Shown here one piece after another: positions 1 to 12,332 of a stretch of DNA of 64,000 bases (the stretch's first letter is position 1; each line of letters begins with the position of its first letter). The position numbers and the translations under genes were made by a program. The notes beneath the pieces were generated by a model. The model saw only the letters and a list, made by a program, of their open reading frames with translations, was not told the origin of the DNA and made no database searches. This stretch comes from Diplodia intermedia (lineage: Eukaryota; Ascomycota; Dothideomycetes; Botryosphaeriales; Botryosphaeriaceae): positions 1 through 64,000 of the forward strand of contig JAKEKT010000128.1 of NCBI GenBank assembly GCA_021495925.1, in the 5' to 3' direction.

Positions 1-1790
<1,790 letters not shown>

Positions 1791-1794
1791 CGTG

Positions 1795-2013
1795 CGAACG
1801 ACCCTGACCAATGGAATTTTAATAACCGAGATATCAGGGTAATATCCACTATTTCGCTCGTAGACCCAAATCCGCACTTCTCGAGCCTTCCTTTGCTGTC
1901 CGCGTTGCGCGTGAGGTAAAAGCCATTTCAGCCAATGCACATCCACATAGCCAACAAAGAAGATTTCAAGGAGCAGATGCCGAACCAAAGGGGATTCATG
2001 CCGTACCCCACTC
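1795..2013 (-). pseudogene. Frameshifted partial copy of the adjacent GNAT gene
   Basis: Read on the minus strand, this stretch matches the second exon of the GNAT gene at 2016-2898 and begins right after that gene's stop codon. The first half reads IFFVGYVDVHWLK against TFFVEYMNVRNLK in the intact gene. The second half, in a frame shifted by one base, reads LTRNADSKGRLEKCGFG against LTHNKASKRVLEKCGFV. The spacer between the halves is 10 nt where the intact gene has 9, which explains the frameshift. No counterpart of exon 1 and no start codon is present. It is best read as a tandem duplication of the gene's 3' part that has since decayed. Same orientation as the parent copy. Confidence 0.8.
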
Positions 2014-2015
2014 AA

Positions 2016-2898
2016 TCACGCGGCTTTCCACCTCATATGGATAGCGCCGACCCTCTGACCTTTGACGCCCGTCTTGCTTTCAGCCACTTCGAAAATGTCG
2101 TGCTCCTCGCTCTCGAACACGAACCCGCACTTTTCGAGCACCCTCTTGCTGGCCTTGTTGTGCGTGAGACACGAGCCCTTCAGGTTGCGCACGTTCATGT
2201 ACTCGACGAAGAAGGTGTCGAGAAGCGTGCGCAGGACGGTCGTCATGATGCCGCGTCCATGAGCTTCGGGGCAGAGCCAGACTGCGCCGAGCAAGCGAGT
2301 ATGAGTACGACGACAACAACAACGGCAAAAAAAAACATCCGCTCCCACACTCTCAAGTCAAAGCAAAGCGAGAAAAAAAAAACAGGGGGCACTCACAACC
2401 AACCTCCCACTCAATCCCCACATCCCCCGCCTCCAACCCCCCATTCGCCCTTCTCTTCGCCTCCCTCCGCTCCTCATCCGCCACCGTCCTGTAATCCGCG
2501 CGCCTGATCTCCACCTTCCCCAAAAACACCTCTTCCTCCCCGTCTCCATCCCCGACGACGACGACCTCCCGTATCGCGGTAAACGCCAACCCCGTCCCGA
2601 CCCACCTCCTCTCGCCGCGCTCGACGGCCGCCAGGTCCGCGCGCGCCGCCCGCGCCTTGGCGTCCGCGGCCGCGAACCAGGCGCGCCAGTCGTCGAAGAG
2701 GAAGGGGTACGGCGGCGAGAGCGCGTTCATGTAGACGCGTGGGTCGTTGAGGGCGGCGATGACGGCGGAGGCGTCGGAGGGGCGGGGGGAGGTGAGGCGG
2801 ATGTTGAGGGGGGGACTGTTGCTGCCGTTTGGGGGGAAGGCCGGTGGGAGTTGGAGGTAGGGGTCGTGCGTGGTGGGGTGGTTGTGGTGGACGGCCAT
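2016..2898 (-). CDS. GNAT-family N-acetyltransferase (RimJ/RimL type)
   Basis: Two exons, 2397-2898 and 2016-2281, joined across a 115-nt intron (GTGAGT donor, GCGCAG acceptor) give 255 residues. The join restores the acetyl-CoA binding segment CPEAHGRGIMT, the R/Q-x-x-G-x-G/A turn of GNAT enzymes. It is followed by the typical C-terminal GNAT motif N-x-A-S-x-x-V-L-E-K-C-G-F. The N-terminal half carries the acceptor-binding segment (DPRVYMNALSPPYPF), as in acetyltransferases of the RimJ/RimL class that modify small molecules or protein N termini. The substrate cannot be told from sequence. The protein has no signal peptide or membrane segment, so it is probably cytosolic. A decayed copy of exon 2 lies immediately 3'. 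Confidence 0.85.
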
Positions 2899-4420
2899 TG
2901 TTATTTTTTTTTTTGGTGGATGCGGGGGAGACGGTGGTGTTGAGGGTTTGGTGGTGGTGGTGGTGGTGGGGGGAGTTGGAAAACGGAGAATGGTTATGTT
3001 GTGAGCGGAGGGAAGGGGAGGAGAGCATGATGAGGAATTGGTATAGGTAGGTATGAGTCACTCCCCGCATCGTCGGTGGTTTCTTATCGTAAACAACGAT
3101 GCAGCGTTGGTGGCTGAGACGTTGGAACCTCTACGGGATTGGCCAAGCGAGACGGGGCTCTTGATCCTTTGCGCCCTTCGACAAGCAGGGTTTGAGAGTG
3201 TTGTGGCGCGAAGTTGCAGAAGGCAGGTGATGAAAGTGGCTTGAGAAACCTCAACACTAGTTGGGTCCGTGCGTTGCATCCACGGCCGACATTCCGTCGT
3301 CCAGCCTCGCAAGAGATATTCACAGCAGGGTGGCTTCCCCATGAAAAACTAATTTCACCGGCTGAAGACCAACTTCCAAAGCCGTCCTTGCGCATTTTTG
3401 CCAAGAGAAACGCTTGGATTCTGGTATTTGAACGAAGAGAACCGATAAACATGCACTTGCCATCGGCCAGAATGCCAAAGGTGGAAGATATCCTCATCAC
3501 CATAAGAAATGGTGAATATGAATCTAGACCATTGATAACGTCTGATCAGAGTTGAGCTAAGATTGTGATTGATATCTGAAAGTGACCACCCCGAAGTGAT
3601 TGCATGTGAACTACCCCAGCTCAGCGATTGTTTCCTCTTCGGCTCGGAATGGCAGATTTAGCGAGGACGTGCATCAAGGACGCACGAGAAACCCTGCAGC
3701 CAGAGACGGATCGGGAACTTTGGGGAAGCAGAGAGGGGACGCAGTTACTTCACGCAGTGGCAGCATTGGCCACGGCCGTCACGTGCCGAGTGCGCGCATT
3801 ACGCGTCTCCGACCCCCCTAGCGCCCACCGATCTACCATGCGGGCTATTGCGTGATGCTGGAGTAGGGCAAGGAGAAGGTTATCGCGGCAGCGTTGGAAG
3901 GCGGAGAAGGATTCTGGAGAGCAGCACAGACTGGGCGCTGCCGTTTGTAGACCGGCTATGGCACTCTATTGTGTGATAGTGGTCCAACGCACAGGGCCGC
4001 TGTAATATTATCCTGGTCTATGCTGATAGCGTCCCACATGTAATCAAGCTTGCTTTGCTGGCGCCCTGGACAGTTCATCTAAATCAGCGTGGAGCTGTGG
4101 GCTGACGTCACGGCCATGCATCAGTGTGGCTGTAACTCGCATCCTGCTTGAAGTTCAGGATACCTACTTGATGCTGTACGATTTTCTGCTGCTAAATATG
4201 TTCGCGCGGCTCATAAGGGTTAAGTGTCGGTGAATCCAGGGTTGCGATCAACAAGACCCACACTGCAAGTCGATCACCAACACTCCCAGGGGTTCTTGCT
4301 GATCTCGAAGCACCGGCGAGCGGGGATCAATTAGGCGCCCATGAGCATCCAACTGCCAAAGCGGGTAGGGATTGCAAGCCTGAACGGCTTCTCGAAGCCT
4401 TCCAGCCATTGTCTCGACCT
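2899..4420. other. Intergenic, no supportable gene
   Basis: Open frames up to about 140 codons occur on both strands but none has a domain, a plausible intron structure or low-complexity-free composition typical of the real genes here. The stretch serves as promoter region for the GNAT gene on the left (minus strand) and the GH43 gene on the right (plus strand). Confidence 0.5.
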
Positions 4421-4425
4421 TGGAC

Positions 4426-4433
4426 CATAAATA
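4426..4433 (+). promoter_or_regulatory. TATA-like element of the GH43 gene
   Basis: The sequence CATAAATA lies 118 nt before the GH43 start codon. Two motifs matching the CreA carbon-repressor consensus on the complementary strand (CCCCAG at 4441-4446 and CCCCGG at 4454-4459) follow within 30 nt. The motifs are seen; their function is inference, because this consensus is short and common. Confidence 0.4.
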
Positions 4434-4550
4434 CGAGCATCCCCAGAGGAGTACCCCGGCCATCACAGCTTCACTGCCTGCAGCCTCTACTCCCAACACA
4501 CCACACTCGTTTTCAAGACTACAGGCAGAAAGCCAACCCCCCTCGCAACA

Positions 4551-5645
4551 ATGTTCTACACTCGCTTCGCCGCGGCAGCCCTGCTGTCCGCCTCCTCCCT
4601 CGGCGGCGTCGACGCCGCGCCCACCAACATGTCGGCCGGCCCCGTCGCCAAGCCGCCGCACTTCAAGACGCAAAAGGTGCTGCCCAAGCAGTTCGCGGAC
4701 CCGGGGCTGCACCACGAGGGCGACACGTGGTACGCGTTCGCGACCAACAACGGCAAGCAGAACGTGCGGGTGGCGACGTCGACCGACTTCGGCAGCTGGG
4801 ACGTCATGGAGAACTGGGACGCGCTGCCGCACGCGGGCGCGTGGACGGCGCAGCCCCAGATGCACGGGCTGCTCGACGCCGTCGGCGACATCCTCGAGGG
4901 CCGGTGGCCGTGGTCCAACGCGCCGCCCGCCGTGTGGGCGCCCGACGTGCAGAGGAACGACCAGGGCCAGTACGTGCTGTACTACTCGGCGGCCAAGAAG
5001 GACAAGCCGCGCCACTGCATCGGCGCGGCCGTGGGCGCGTCCGCGCAGGGCCCGTACGCGCCGCTGAGCGAGCCGTTCGCGTGCCACGACGACCAGGGCG
5101 GCACCATCGACCCGGCCGGCTTCAAGGACGTGGCGACGGGCAAGCGCTACGTCGTGTACAAGATCGACGGCAACAACGCGGGCAACGGCGGGCTGTGCGG
5201 CAACACCAAGGCGCCGCAGGTGCCCACGCCCATCATGCTGCAGGAGGTCGGCCCCGACGGCTACACCAAGGTCGGCGAGCCCAAGATGATCCTCGACCGC
5301 GACGCCGCCGACGGCCCGCTCGTCGAGGCGCCCTACCTGTTCCGCACCGAGGCCGGCAAGTACGTGCTCTTCTTCTCGTCCAACTGCTTCGCCACCGACC
5401 TGTACGACATCGGCTACGCCTTCGCCGACTCGGTCGAGGGCCCCTACACCAAGGGCGGCCCGTTCGCCGTGACGGGCGTCGCCGGCCTGACGGCGCCCGG
5501 CGGCGCCACCGTCGCCCACGACGGCAAGCACATGGTCTTCCACGCCGCGGACCAGGACGGCGGCCGCGCCATGTACACGGCCGAGGTGTCGTTCGAGCAC
5601 GACCACGCGAGCAAGCAGGTCAAGGTTGTGGGCATGGGCGCGTAA
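4551..5645 (+). CDS. Secreted glycoside hydrolase family 43 protein
   Basis: A single exon encodes 364 residues. Residues 1-22 form a signal peptide (short basic start, Ala/Leu core, cleavage expected near VDA-AP), so the enzyme is secreted. The rest is one five-bladed propeller domain of the GH43 type. The three expected catalytic acids are visible in their usual contexts: Asp50 in FADPGLHH (general base), Asp132 in VWAPDVQ (pKa modulator) and Glu259 in LVEAPYLF (general acid). GH43 enzymes are inverting alpha-L-arabinofuranosidases, endo-arabinanases or beta-xylosidases acting on plant cell-wall hemicellulose and pectin side chains; which activity this one has is not clear. There is no carbohydrate-binding module. 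The codons are strongly GC-biased at the third position, which creates a 490-codon open frame on the opposite strand that is not a gene. It faces a CE12-type esterase gene tail to tail. Confidence 0.9.
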   Translation: MFYTRFAAAALLSASSLGGVDAAPTNMSAGPVAKPPHFKTQKVLPKQFADPGLHHEGDTWYAFATNNGKQNVRVATSTDFGSWDVMENWDALPHAGAWTAQPQMHGLLDAVGDILEGRWPWSNAPPAVWAPDVQRNDQGQYVLYYSAAKKDKPRHCIGAAVGASAQGPYAPLSEPFACHDDQGGTIDPAGFKDVATGKRYVVYKIDGNNAGNGGLCGNTKAPQVPTPIMLQEVGPDGYTKVGEPKMILDRDAADGPLVEAPYLFRTEAGKYVLFFSSNCFATDLYDIGYAFADSVEGPYTKGGPFAVTGVAGLTAPGGATVAHDGKHMVFHAADQDGGRAMYTAEVSFEHDHASKQVKVVGMGA

Positions 5646-6423
5646 GGAGATGGGGCATTCTGGCAATGCGGACCGGACAGGGAGACGACAGCTGGAATGG
5701 TTATGACCTCGTTGGAACACTTTTCATGTATAGACTTACGCTACTACTGCCTTTGAGGGGTTTGTCACGCACGCAACTCGCCCTCTAATGTATAAACCAT
5801 AATGGATATCGAATCCCCATTCAAAAGAGAGTGAAGATGATCGTCTTGACAACCTTGGCCATGGCGATGGCGTGAGAGCGTAGTCTGAGACATATGAGGA
5901 GGAATTATCTAAGGAAGTGATGTGATGGGAAAGTGATGTTCGGCGACACGTCTGCGCGGGATCGACAGAAAGTAAGCAGCAGGATCGGGAGCGGGTTTTC
6001 TTGGACATTAAGCGCAGACGCTCGGGCTGGCGGGAGGCACACTGCATATGACGTGTTAGGGGGTGGGTGGGCTAAGGAGCAGTCGCCAGTCACCAGATCT
6101 CGAGGTTGGTGATCTGCCAGGAGGCGCGCAGAGCGTTGCCGCATCGGGCCATGGGCGCGGCCCGCCACGCACACCGCGCGCCCGCCCTGTGGCCCCTTCC
6201 GCCGGACCGCATCCGAGGAATGCTTGTTGTTCCCGGCTCGCGGGTGGAGAACGCTTCATATTTCGATCTACCAAAGGATCGAAACGGCACCAAGCTCCGC
6301 CACTTCATATGCCCCTCGCGGTCCTGCGTGCTCACTGTCACGCTCATCGCCATGCGAACTGCTGCCCACCTCCCTCTTCAGCCTCCTCCAGCATGAACGC
6401 AGCTGATCGCCGCATGATCGTCG
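5646..6423. other. Convergent intergenic region, no gene seen
   Basis: This 778-nt stretch separates the 3' ends of the GH43 and acetylesterase genes and should hold both 3' UTRs. The small open frames within it have no recognisable features. Confidence 0.5.
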
Positions 6424-7383
6424 CTACTCGGCGATGAAAGTCCCGCTCTCAAAGGCCCGCACGTAGTCGTCGCCGGCCACGGTGGACTGGGCCAACACGT
6501 CGCCGTCGTCGCTGGTGTCGAGCAGCCAGGCCACCATGTTGGCGAAGACGGCGGCCCCCGCGGCGTTGAGGTGGGTTTGGTCGTCCGGGGTGAGGTTGTA
6601 CGTCCACGCGTCCTCGCTGCCGATGGCGTTGAGGTAGTCGGTCGATGCTCCGTTCAGGTCGATGGCCAGCGCGCCCTTGGCCGCCGCCACGCCCAGCGCC
6701 GCCGCCGTCTCGTTGGCCAGGTTCTCGACGATGCGCTCCGGGTCGCCCTCGTAGCCGCGGCGCGACAGCGACGAGACGAGGATCTAGATGGTCGAGGCTC
6801 GCGGTTAGATATGGTCTTTGGCAGCAGTAGTGGCCGGAGAAGAAGCTTTACCGGGTTGCCGCCGGCGTCGCGGACCTCGTCGACGAAAGCGCCCAGGTTG
6901 GCCGAGAACTCGTCGATGGTGATGTTGGCCGCAGCTTTCTGGTCGTTGTGGCCGAACTGCAATAATGGCGAGTCAGTCACCGGCTTCCCCACATTTCCCT
7001 TCTTGTCCGCTTCATCTGCCGGCGCGCCCTTCTTTTGGGGAAATCCAATTTACCTGGATGGTCACCCAGGCGGCGTAGTCTCCGTTGGCCGACACGTTCT
7101 TGACGGCCGCGATGGTCGAGTCCCAGTTGCCGTCGGCGCGGAAGCTCACGGTGGTGGCCCCGCTCTTCGCATAGTTGGTGCCCCACGCCCCGTTGACGAG
7201 CGTCGAGTCGAGGAACGCGTCGCCCCAGCCGCCGTCCGTGGCCGTCGTGCTGTCGCCCGCGAGGAAGAAGGCCGCGGGGAGATCGGCCCGCGGCTTCATG
7301 GGCTGCGCTGCATTGTGCGGGAGGAGCCCGTTGACCACCGACGTCACCGAGAGGGGAAGCAGGAGTCTGGAGAAGCCGGTCAT
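6424..7383 (-). CDS. Secreted rhamnogalacturonan acetylesterase-like SGNH hydrolase (CE12 type)
   Basis: Three exons (7054-7383, 6852-6956, 6424-6783) separated by introns of 97 and 68 nt give 263 residues. An N-terminal hydrophobic segment (about residues 5-21) marks a secreted protein. The SGNH blocks are in order: FFLAGDSTT with nucleophile Ser45, the block II glycine in YAKSGATT, block III FGHND with Asn114, and the C-terminal catalytic pair Asp213 and His216 in PDDQTHLN. The length of about 260 residues, the GDS(T) signature and the order of blocks fit fungal rhamnogalacturonan acetylesterase, which removes acetyl groups from the rhamnogalacturonan I backbone of pectin. The first intron falls just before block III, and only the spliced frame reads IQFGHNDQ. 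Other GDSL esterases with similar fold cannot be fully excluded. The start chosen is the Met that begins the signal peptide, 55 nt downstream of a TATA box. Confidence 0.85.
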
Positions 7384-7437
7384 GATGGTTGCACCGCTAG
7401 ATGCTCTTGATTCTCCGTGCCGCAGCAGAAACTCTTG

Positions 7438-7446
7438 CTTTTTATG
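7438..7446 (-). promoter_or_regulatory. TATA box of the acetylesterase gene
   Basis: On the minus strand the sequence CATAAAAAG lies 55 nt upstream of the start codon, a normal spacing for a fungal TATA promoter with a short leader. Confidence 0.55.
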
Positions 7447-7631
7447 CTTGGGAAACCATGGTGAAGGCCTTGCACGTACTCGGCGAATCCTATACCGACA
7501 CAACACTTCCCAGCACAGTAGAGGGTTGGAGCATGCCTAAATCGAGGTATATCCATCTATCCGGAAGACACGTATAAGCAATAGTTGTGCTGTACGTCAT
7601 CGGCGACCCTGGTCAGGAACCGGACTTTTCG

Positions 7632-7637
7632 GGCTAA
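7632..7637 (+). promoter_or_regulatory. GGCTAA motif upstream of the acetylesterase gene
   Basis: GGCTAA is the core recognised by the XlnR/Xyr1 activators of plant-wall hydrolase genes in ascomycetes. It lies about 250 nt upstream of the acetylesterase start, in reverse orientation relative to that gene. A single six-base match may be chance. Confidence 0.25.
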
Positions 7638-8431
7638 CGACGCCCGGTTGCGGGGAAGGCCACGCCCTCAGACCGAAAGAGGCAGCTCGCAATCGACCTT
7701 CTCCTAGACAAGGGTTTAGGGATTGATTGTTGCATAATATTTCCGGGAGACCTACGAAATAGCTTCGGGCTCCGTTTGCCATCTGGATGAATTCTTGCAA
7801 GCCTTGTCGCGACAGTTCACTCCGAAGCGCCATCAATTGAACCGTCACGTCTTCGCTCTATCGGACTATCTTGACAAAATGTTCCATCGTGTTACTAACA
7901 CTATCAACATCAGCCGTGGTAATGCAGTAAAGTGGAAGCCAAGGCTGAAGTGCTTACTTTTGTTGGATTGTTCGCACGAACACTAATGTTTCGCATCGCG
8001 CTGGGTTGATCCATGATTGGATATCGCAAATGTATACTGCTTATTGCTGGCAATCATGTCGGGAACCAAAAGAGGGAATGGCGCAATAGCTACGAGAGCA
8101 CTTGACAGTGTTTGCGCTCAAGTCTTCCATCTCGCAATAGTGTCTGTACCTTTGGACCATGCGGAGACCCAGATATTACAGCAAACAGTTGTCTTTTTTG
8201 CAAAAAAAAAAAAAATTTCAAATACTAACCGTCCTGCAAGGCTGAGGCAATTTGACCTGGGCGGCGGTGACGACTGCATGCACCAGGGACGCCACCGCGC
8301 TCTCGCCAATCATTGTCGCTTGGCATGCGAAAGCATACTGCAAGCCTCTTGAAGGACAAGCTGATCGTTTGATGATTCCGTGATCTCATTCAGCAGTCAG
8401 CCTCGTGTACAAGGCTTTTTGCAGTCGATGC

Positions 8432-8463
8432 AGCACTTGGCGCTGGTAGCACTTGGCGCTGGG
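8432..8463. repeat. Two copies of a 16-bp direct repeat
   Basis: The unit AGCACTTGGCGCTGGT occurs twice head to tail, the second copy differing only in its last base. No function is evident. Confidence 0.85.
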
Positions 8464-9594
8464 GCCGTGTGCTGAATGCGAGTGCCGCAGGCTGCAGGTT
8501 ATATAACAAGTGCGTCGCTCAGCCTGCTCGCCGGCAAACTGCCTTCAACTTCAGTGTATGCGGTGAGCGGATCGTCGAGACAAGCCCCGGTAGAATTGGC
8601 GAAGATGTTGAAACCGTTCAGTGGGCAGGCCTCTTCCACTTCCGTGCCGGGACGTGCACCAGATACGAGCTTGATTAGCGAGGAAGTAAGCCGTTAAATC
8701 ACAAGGTGTAAGAGTGCTTGGGTAGACTATTTGTTTCAGGCCGTTCGTTCTCCATCGCTAATCGAAGATTTGACCGAAGACCTCTCAGTCCTCTTTAATG
8801 ACATCAAAGTCCACTTGATTGTCTTGACGTCCTCAATAGTCTTGTTTTCCTTACCATGAAATCGTTTACAGAAACATAATTGTTTCGGGGTTTGGACGCC
8901 TTTTTAGTCCACAGGGGCCTGCGAGAAAGAAACTTACCACACGATGAGTTTCGGCTACGGTGGAGATGCGTGAGTGATAGTTCATTGCATGTTTTGGAAT
9001 GACAATCTTACTGAAAAATAGATTAACGACCTCTCCTGTGATTATGACGAAGATATGATCAATGCGGCACAGCTGCAAAAAAAAAAAGAAAAAAAAAAGG
9101 CCTGGAAGGCTACTTTGTCGAAAACTCCTCAAAAAGTTGGGACGGAAATCGCCAAAAAGGCAACGGTGGCTGGTTCCCACTTGCCTCTGCAGGAGCATTC
9201 TTGGAAGGCATTTCTGGAAAAGAGAAGCGACTTTCCACACAAAATGAGCGACTGCCCATGCCAGTCAACTCACATACACCGCAAAGAGACAGCAACCAAT
9301 CGGACGCCCCTCTTTTCCTCCTCACTTGCATTCCAGCCAATACCCTCTGTCCAAAGTTGCGCCAAGCTCGTGTTGAAGACATCGATAAAGATAAGCGTTG
9401 TTTGTGCGTCTGAGGAAAGGCATGACGGAACGGTTTAGTTGGTGGATGACCGTGTGGTGCCTGCGGACGCCACTAAGCATCGACTTCATAGAGGTAAAAG
9501 CTGTTCAAAATTGTCAATACCGTGAAGTCTGGACTGATGAGACTTTGGGTCACATTAATGGCGGGGAAGGATCGAATGGCCGGGATACACAACC

Positions 9595-9945
9595 ATGAGG
9601 ACTGCATCGCAACAGCCTGCCAGTGTCTGCCACGAGGTTGAAACCACAGGAAACATTTCCCCCGGTGCCCCCACAACTACTTCTCCATTGCCTGTTTCAT
9701 CCAGAAACAATAAACGGAAGAGATTGAGGGCGCTGACACCCAAGCTCGAAAAAAGAGTTGTGGGTTGGGGTGTTCATGTCAACAGAGGTTTCAACTGGAA
9801 GAAGTGGGGGAAGGTGCTGAGCTTGATTTTCTCTATGTGCGTCACTGGCGTTAATGTTATAGCTTCTGCGTGCACCGGAGACTGGCAGGGGCCTTCGGCG
9901 GTCGCCACGGCCCTTTTCACCGGAGTTGGGGTTTTTGCGGGATAA
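9595..9945 (+). CDS. Possible small hypothetical protein
   Basis: The open frame encodes 116 residues: a Ser/Thr/Pro-rich N-terminal half, a basic cluster (NNKRKRLRALTPK) and a C-terminal half with two hydrophobic stretches (about residues 77-91 and 102-115). I do not recognise a family. The frame starts with ATG and has no need of introns, but its length is within what chance allows in this DNA, and no promoter signal stands out. It may be a short membrane-associated protein, part of a larger gene, or not a gene. Confidence 0.22.
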   Translation: MRTASQQPASVCHEVETTGNISPGAPTTTSPLPVSSRNNKRKRLRALTPKLEKRVVGWGVHVNRGFNWKKWGKVLSLIFSMCVTGVNVIASACTGDWQGPSAVATALFTGVGVFAG

Positions 9946-10087
9946 TTTTCCACGCTTTAGCTTCTTATTGTAGCGTAGAATGTATTCTTGTCCGCGAGCG
10001 AGTCATGATCAGAGATTTTTCGCACCACTCAGCTCTTCCGAAATCGTCATTACCGGCGTCAGTGGCACCTCCAACCACTTCAAAGCT

Positions 10088-10137
10088 GCTCCATTTCCCG
10101 CAGCTCCATTTCCTGCAGCTCCATTTCTTGCTGCTCC
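10088..10137. repeat. 15-bp tandem repeat, 3.3 copies
   Basis: The unit GCTCCATTTCCTGCA is repeated three times with single-base differences, followed by a partial fourth copy. It lies in noncoding DNA about 570 nt upstream of the next gene. Confidence 0.85.
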
Positions 10138-10570
10138 ACAATGCACTGCCTCCGTCCCCTTGGAATTCTGGAACATGTACAGCAGCAAATTGACGCAGAC
10201 TGAGGGACGAGCCCCGGTCCCGATCTCGTGTTTCGGATTCGGCGAGATGCATCTCTAGATCGGCGGATGCGGAGCGAGCGGACACTTCGGAAAGCTTAAA
10301 TTAAGCCTAGTCAACGTCTGCGATCCGACACTTTATTTCGTACTCGCTCTGGAAGCTGGAGGATCTGCACTTGTGACTGTCATTCTCAGCCACCAGCGTG
10401 CGTATGCTGGCCGCAGCTCAACACCATGGGTCACCCTCACCGGCTGGGTGCTTGGAACGCCCTGTGGATAAAAATAGCACCCCAGGCGTGTCATGCTCGC
10501 CAGGCACAAATCAGTGACGCTTGGGCTGCCCAAGGTTGATCCAAGGCGTAACCACACCTTAGCATGCCGT

Positions 10571-10579
10571 CTATAAAGC
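10571..10579 (+). promoter_or_regulatory. TATA-like element
   Basis: CTATAAAGC lies 134 nt upstream of the start codon of the gene at 10705. Confidence 0.4.
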
Positions 10580-10704
10580 TTTGAGCCGCCCATACCTGGT
10601 AGCTTCTCACTCCAAGAATCCAGACCTCCACCACTTCTCAATCGGACAAGCTTTGCTAAGCTAACCCAAGCCAAGACACGCGGCTCTGAATCAGTTCGAC
10701 CACA

Positions 10705-12199
10705 ATGTCATACCCCACGCAACAACCCCCGGCGTATCAAGAAGACGCCAGCAAGCTGTCTGAATCCCAATCCTACTCGGTCGAGCTCCCCACCCCTTCC
10801 ACCAGCGAGCACTTTCGCTCAAGGTCGTCCACCATGAGCGGCATCTCCAAGCCCATCGTCATCCCCCGTAAGTGGTCCCCCAAGCTCCACCGGACCACGA
10901 CCCCCCTTACTCACCCAACCCCCCCTCGCAGAAACCATCAACATGTTCTACGTCCGCTCCTTCTCGCCCTTCGCCCGGGCGTACGCGCCGGCCCTCGCGA
11001 CGCTCCCGCAGCCCATCAGCCAGGACGACTTCCTCGCCTTCATCGACGGGCTCAACGAGGCCTTCATGATGCACCCCTTCTTCCAGGCGGGCTTCGTCGC
11101 GGGCGGCGCCGTCATGTCGGCGCCCATCCTGCCGGTGCAGATCGCGGGCGGCGGGCTGCAGGCGCTGGCGGCGCTGGGCTCGGGCGCCGTGACGCTGGTG
11201 CGCGTCAAGGGCTACCTCAAGAAGGCCAACGCCGAGCTGTTCGCGCCCCGCGGCCTCGCCGTGCGCGCCTGCACCACCAAGCGCATGCTGCGCGCCGTCG
11301 GCCGCGGCGGCGAGAAGAAGCTTTTGTTCCACGGCCACCACCACCACGGCGAGAACGCAGACGGCACCAACAACAACAACGCCCACCACCACCACGACGA
11401 CGACGACGACGTCATCGACGTCGACGCCCTCCTCGCCGAGCACCACGCCGCCACCCTCCCCGCCGTGCCGCCGCCGCGCAGCGAGCGCCGGCCCGGGCTA
11501 CTGCACAGCCGCAGCGCGAGCGCGGCATCCGCCATGTCGACGGCGACGACGGCGTCCGCCGCGAGCACCGCCGAGCAGCACGCGTCGGACCTGCACAAGC
11601 GGCGGCTGCGCGCCCTGTCCGGCGCGGTCGAGCCGGTGACGTTCGACGTGCCGCCGGCGCCGCTGCCCAGCAACGTGCTGAAGCGCTACACGACGGCGCC
11701 GACGCGGTGGATGAACGGGCGCAGCGCGCGCAGCCTGGCGGCGGGCCGCGAGAAGGGCATGCAGCAGCGCCGCGACAAGGCGGCCGAGCTGGACGGCGAG
11801 CTGGCCGCCGTCAAGGGCGAGATCGAGGGCCTGGAGCGGCTCGCCGCCGAGGAGGAGGTCGAGCTGCAGCAGCGCGGCTACGGTGGCGGGCTGCAGGAGC
11901 TGGAGGGCGAGGGCGTGGGCGCGGGCGCCATGGAGCACGGCGTCGTGGGCGGTAGTGGCAAGGGCGGTGCGGGACACCAGAGGATGGCGAGTCGCGAGCT
12001 GGCGGTCAGCTTGGAGAAGAGGGCGCACATGATTGAGGAGATTCGGAAGGCGGGAGAGAAGAAGATCAAGAAGAGCGATAAGAAGGAGGAGAAGATGGCG
12101 AACAGGGTGCTTTGGATCGTCATCACGCGGTTGGAGAATGCGCCGCCGGAGGAGGACGAGCTGGAGCTGTCGGACGAGGCGAGTCAGACGAGTCACTGA
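10705..12199 (+). CDS. Fungal protein of unknown function with coiled-coil C terminus
   Basis: Two exons (10705-10867 and 10932-12199), joined across a 64-nt intron with GTAAGT donor and CTCGCAG acceptor, give 476 residues. I do not recognise the family. The N-terminal 55 residues are Ser/Pro-rich and contain a PPAY motif. Residues about 58-170 look like a folded, partly hydrophobic domain with a glycine-rich stretch (GFVAGGAVMSAPILPVQIAGGGL) that could insert in or lie on a membrane. The middle is His/Asn/Asp-rich low complexity. The last 150 residues are highly charged and rich in Glu, Lys and Arg, typical of a coiled coil. No enzyme motif is visible. The gene is convergent with the next one, 133 nt away. 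Confidence 0.7.
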
Positions 12200-12332
12200 G
12201 CGAGGGGGAGTGCGAGTGGATGTCTTTATTTCTTCTGTTTTGTCCTATTTGCTTGCGAGTTTGAGATATCCGTCATTCGCTTTACACGTTATTACCCAAG
12301 GGAGATAGATTGGCTTGGAATGGAACCATTTC

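Larger units (their letters stand above)
7640..10560. other. Gene-poor region of about 2.9 kb
   Basis: Base composition is nearer 50% GC than in the flanking coding DNA, with A-runs near 8203 and 9075. Apart from one weak small open frame (9595-9945) and two short tandem repeats, I see nothing that supports a gene. Confidence 0.5.

Noticed and set aside
4248..5720. 490-codon open frame antisense to the GH43 gene
   Set aside because: It mirrors strong GC3 bias of the real gene, has a Val/Arg/His/Leu/Gly-rich composition and no domain.
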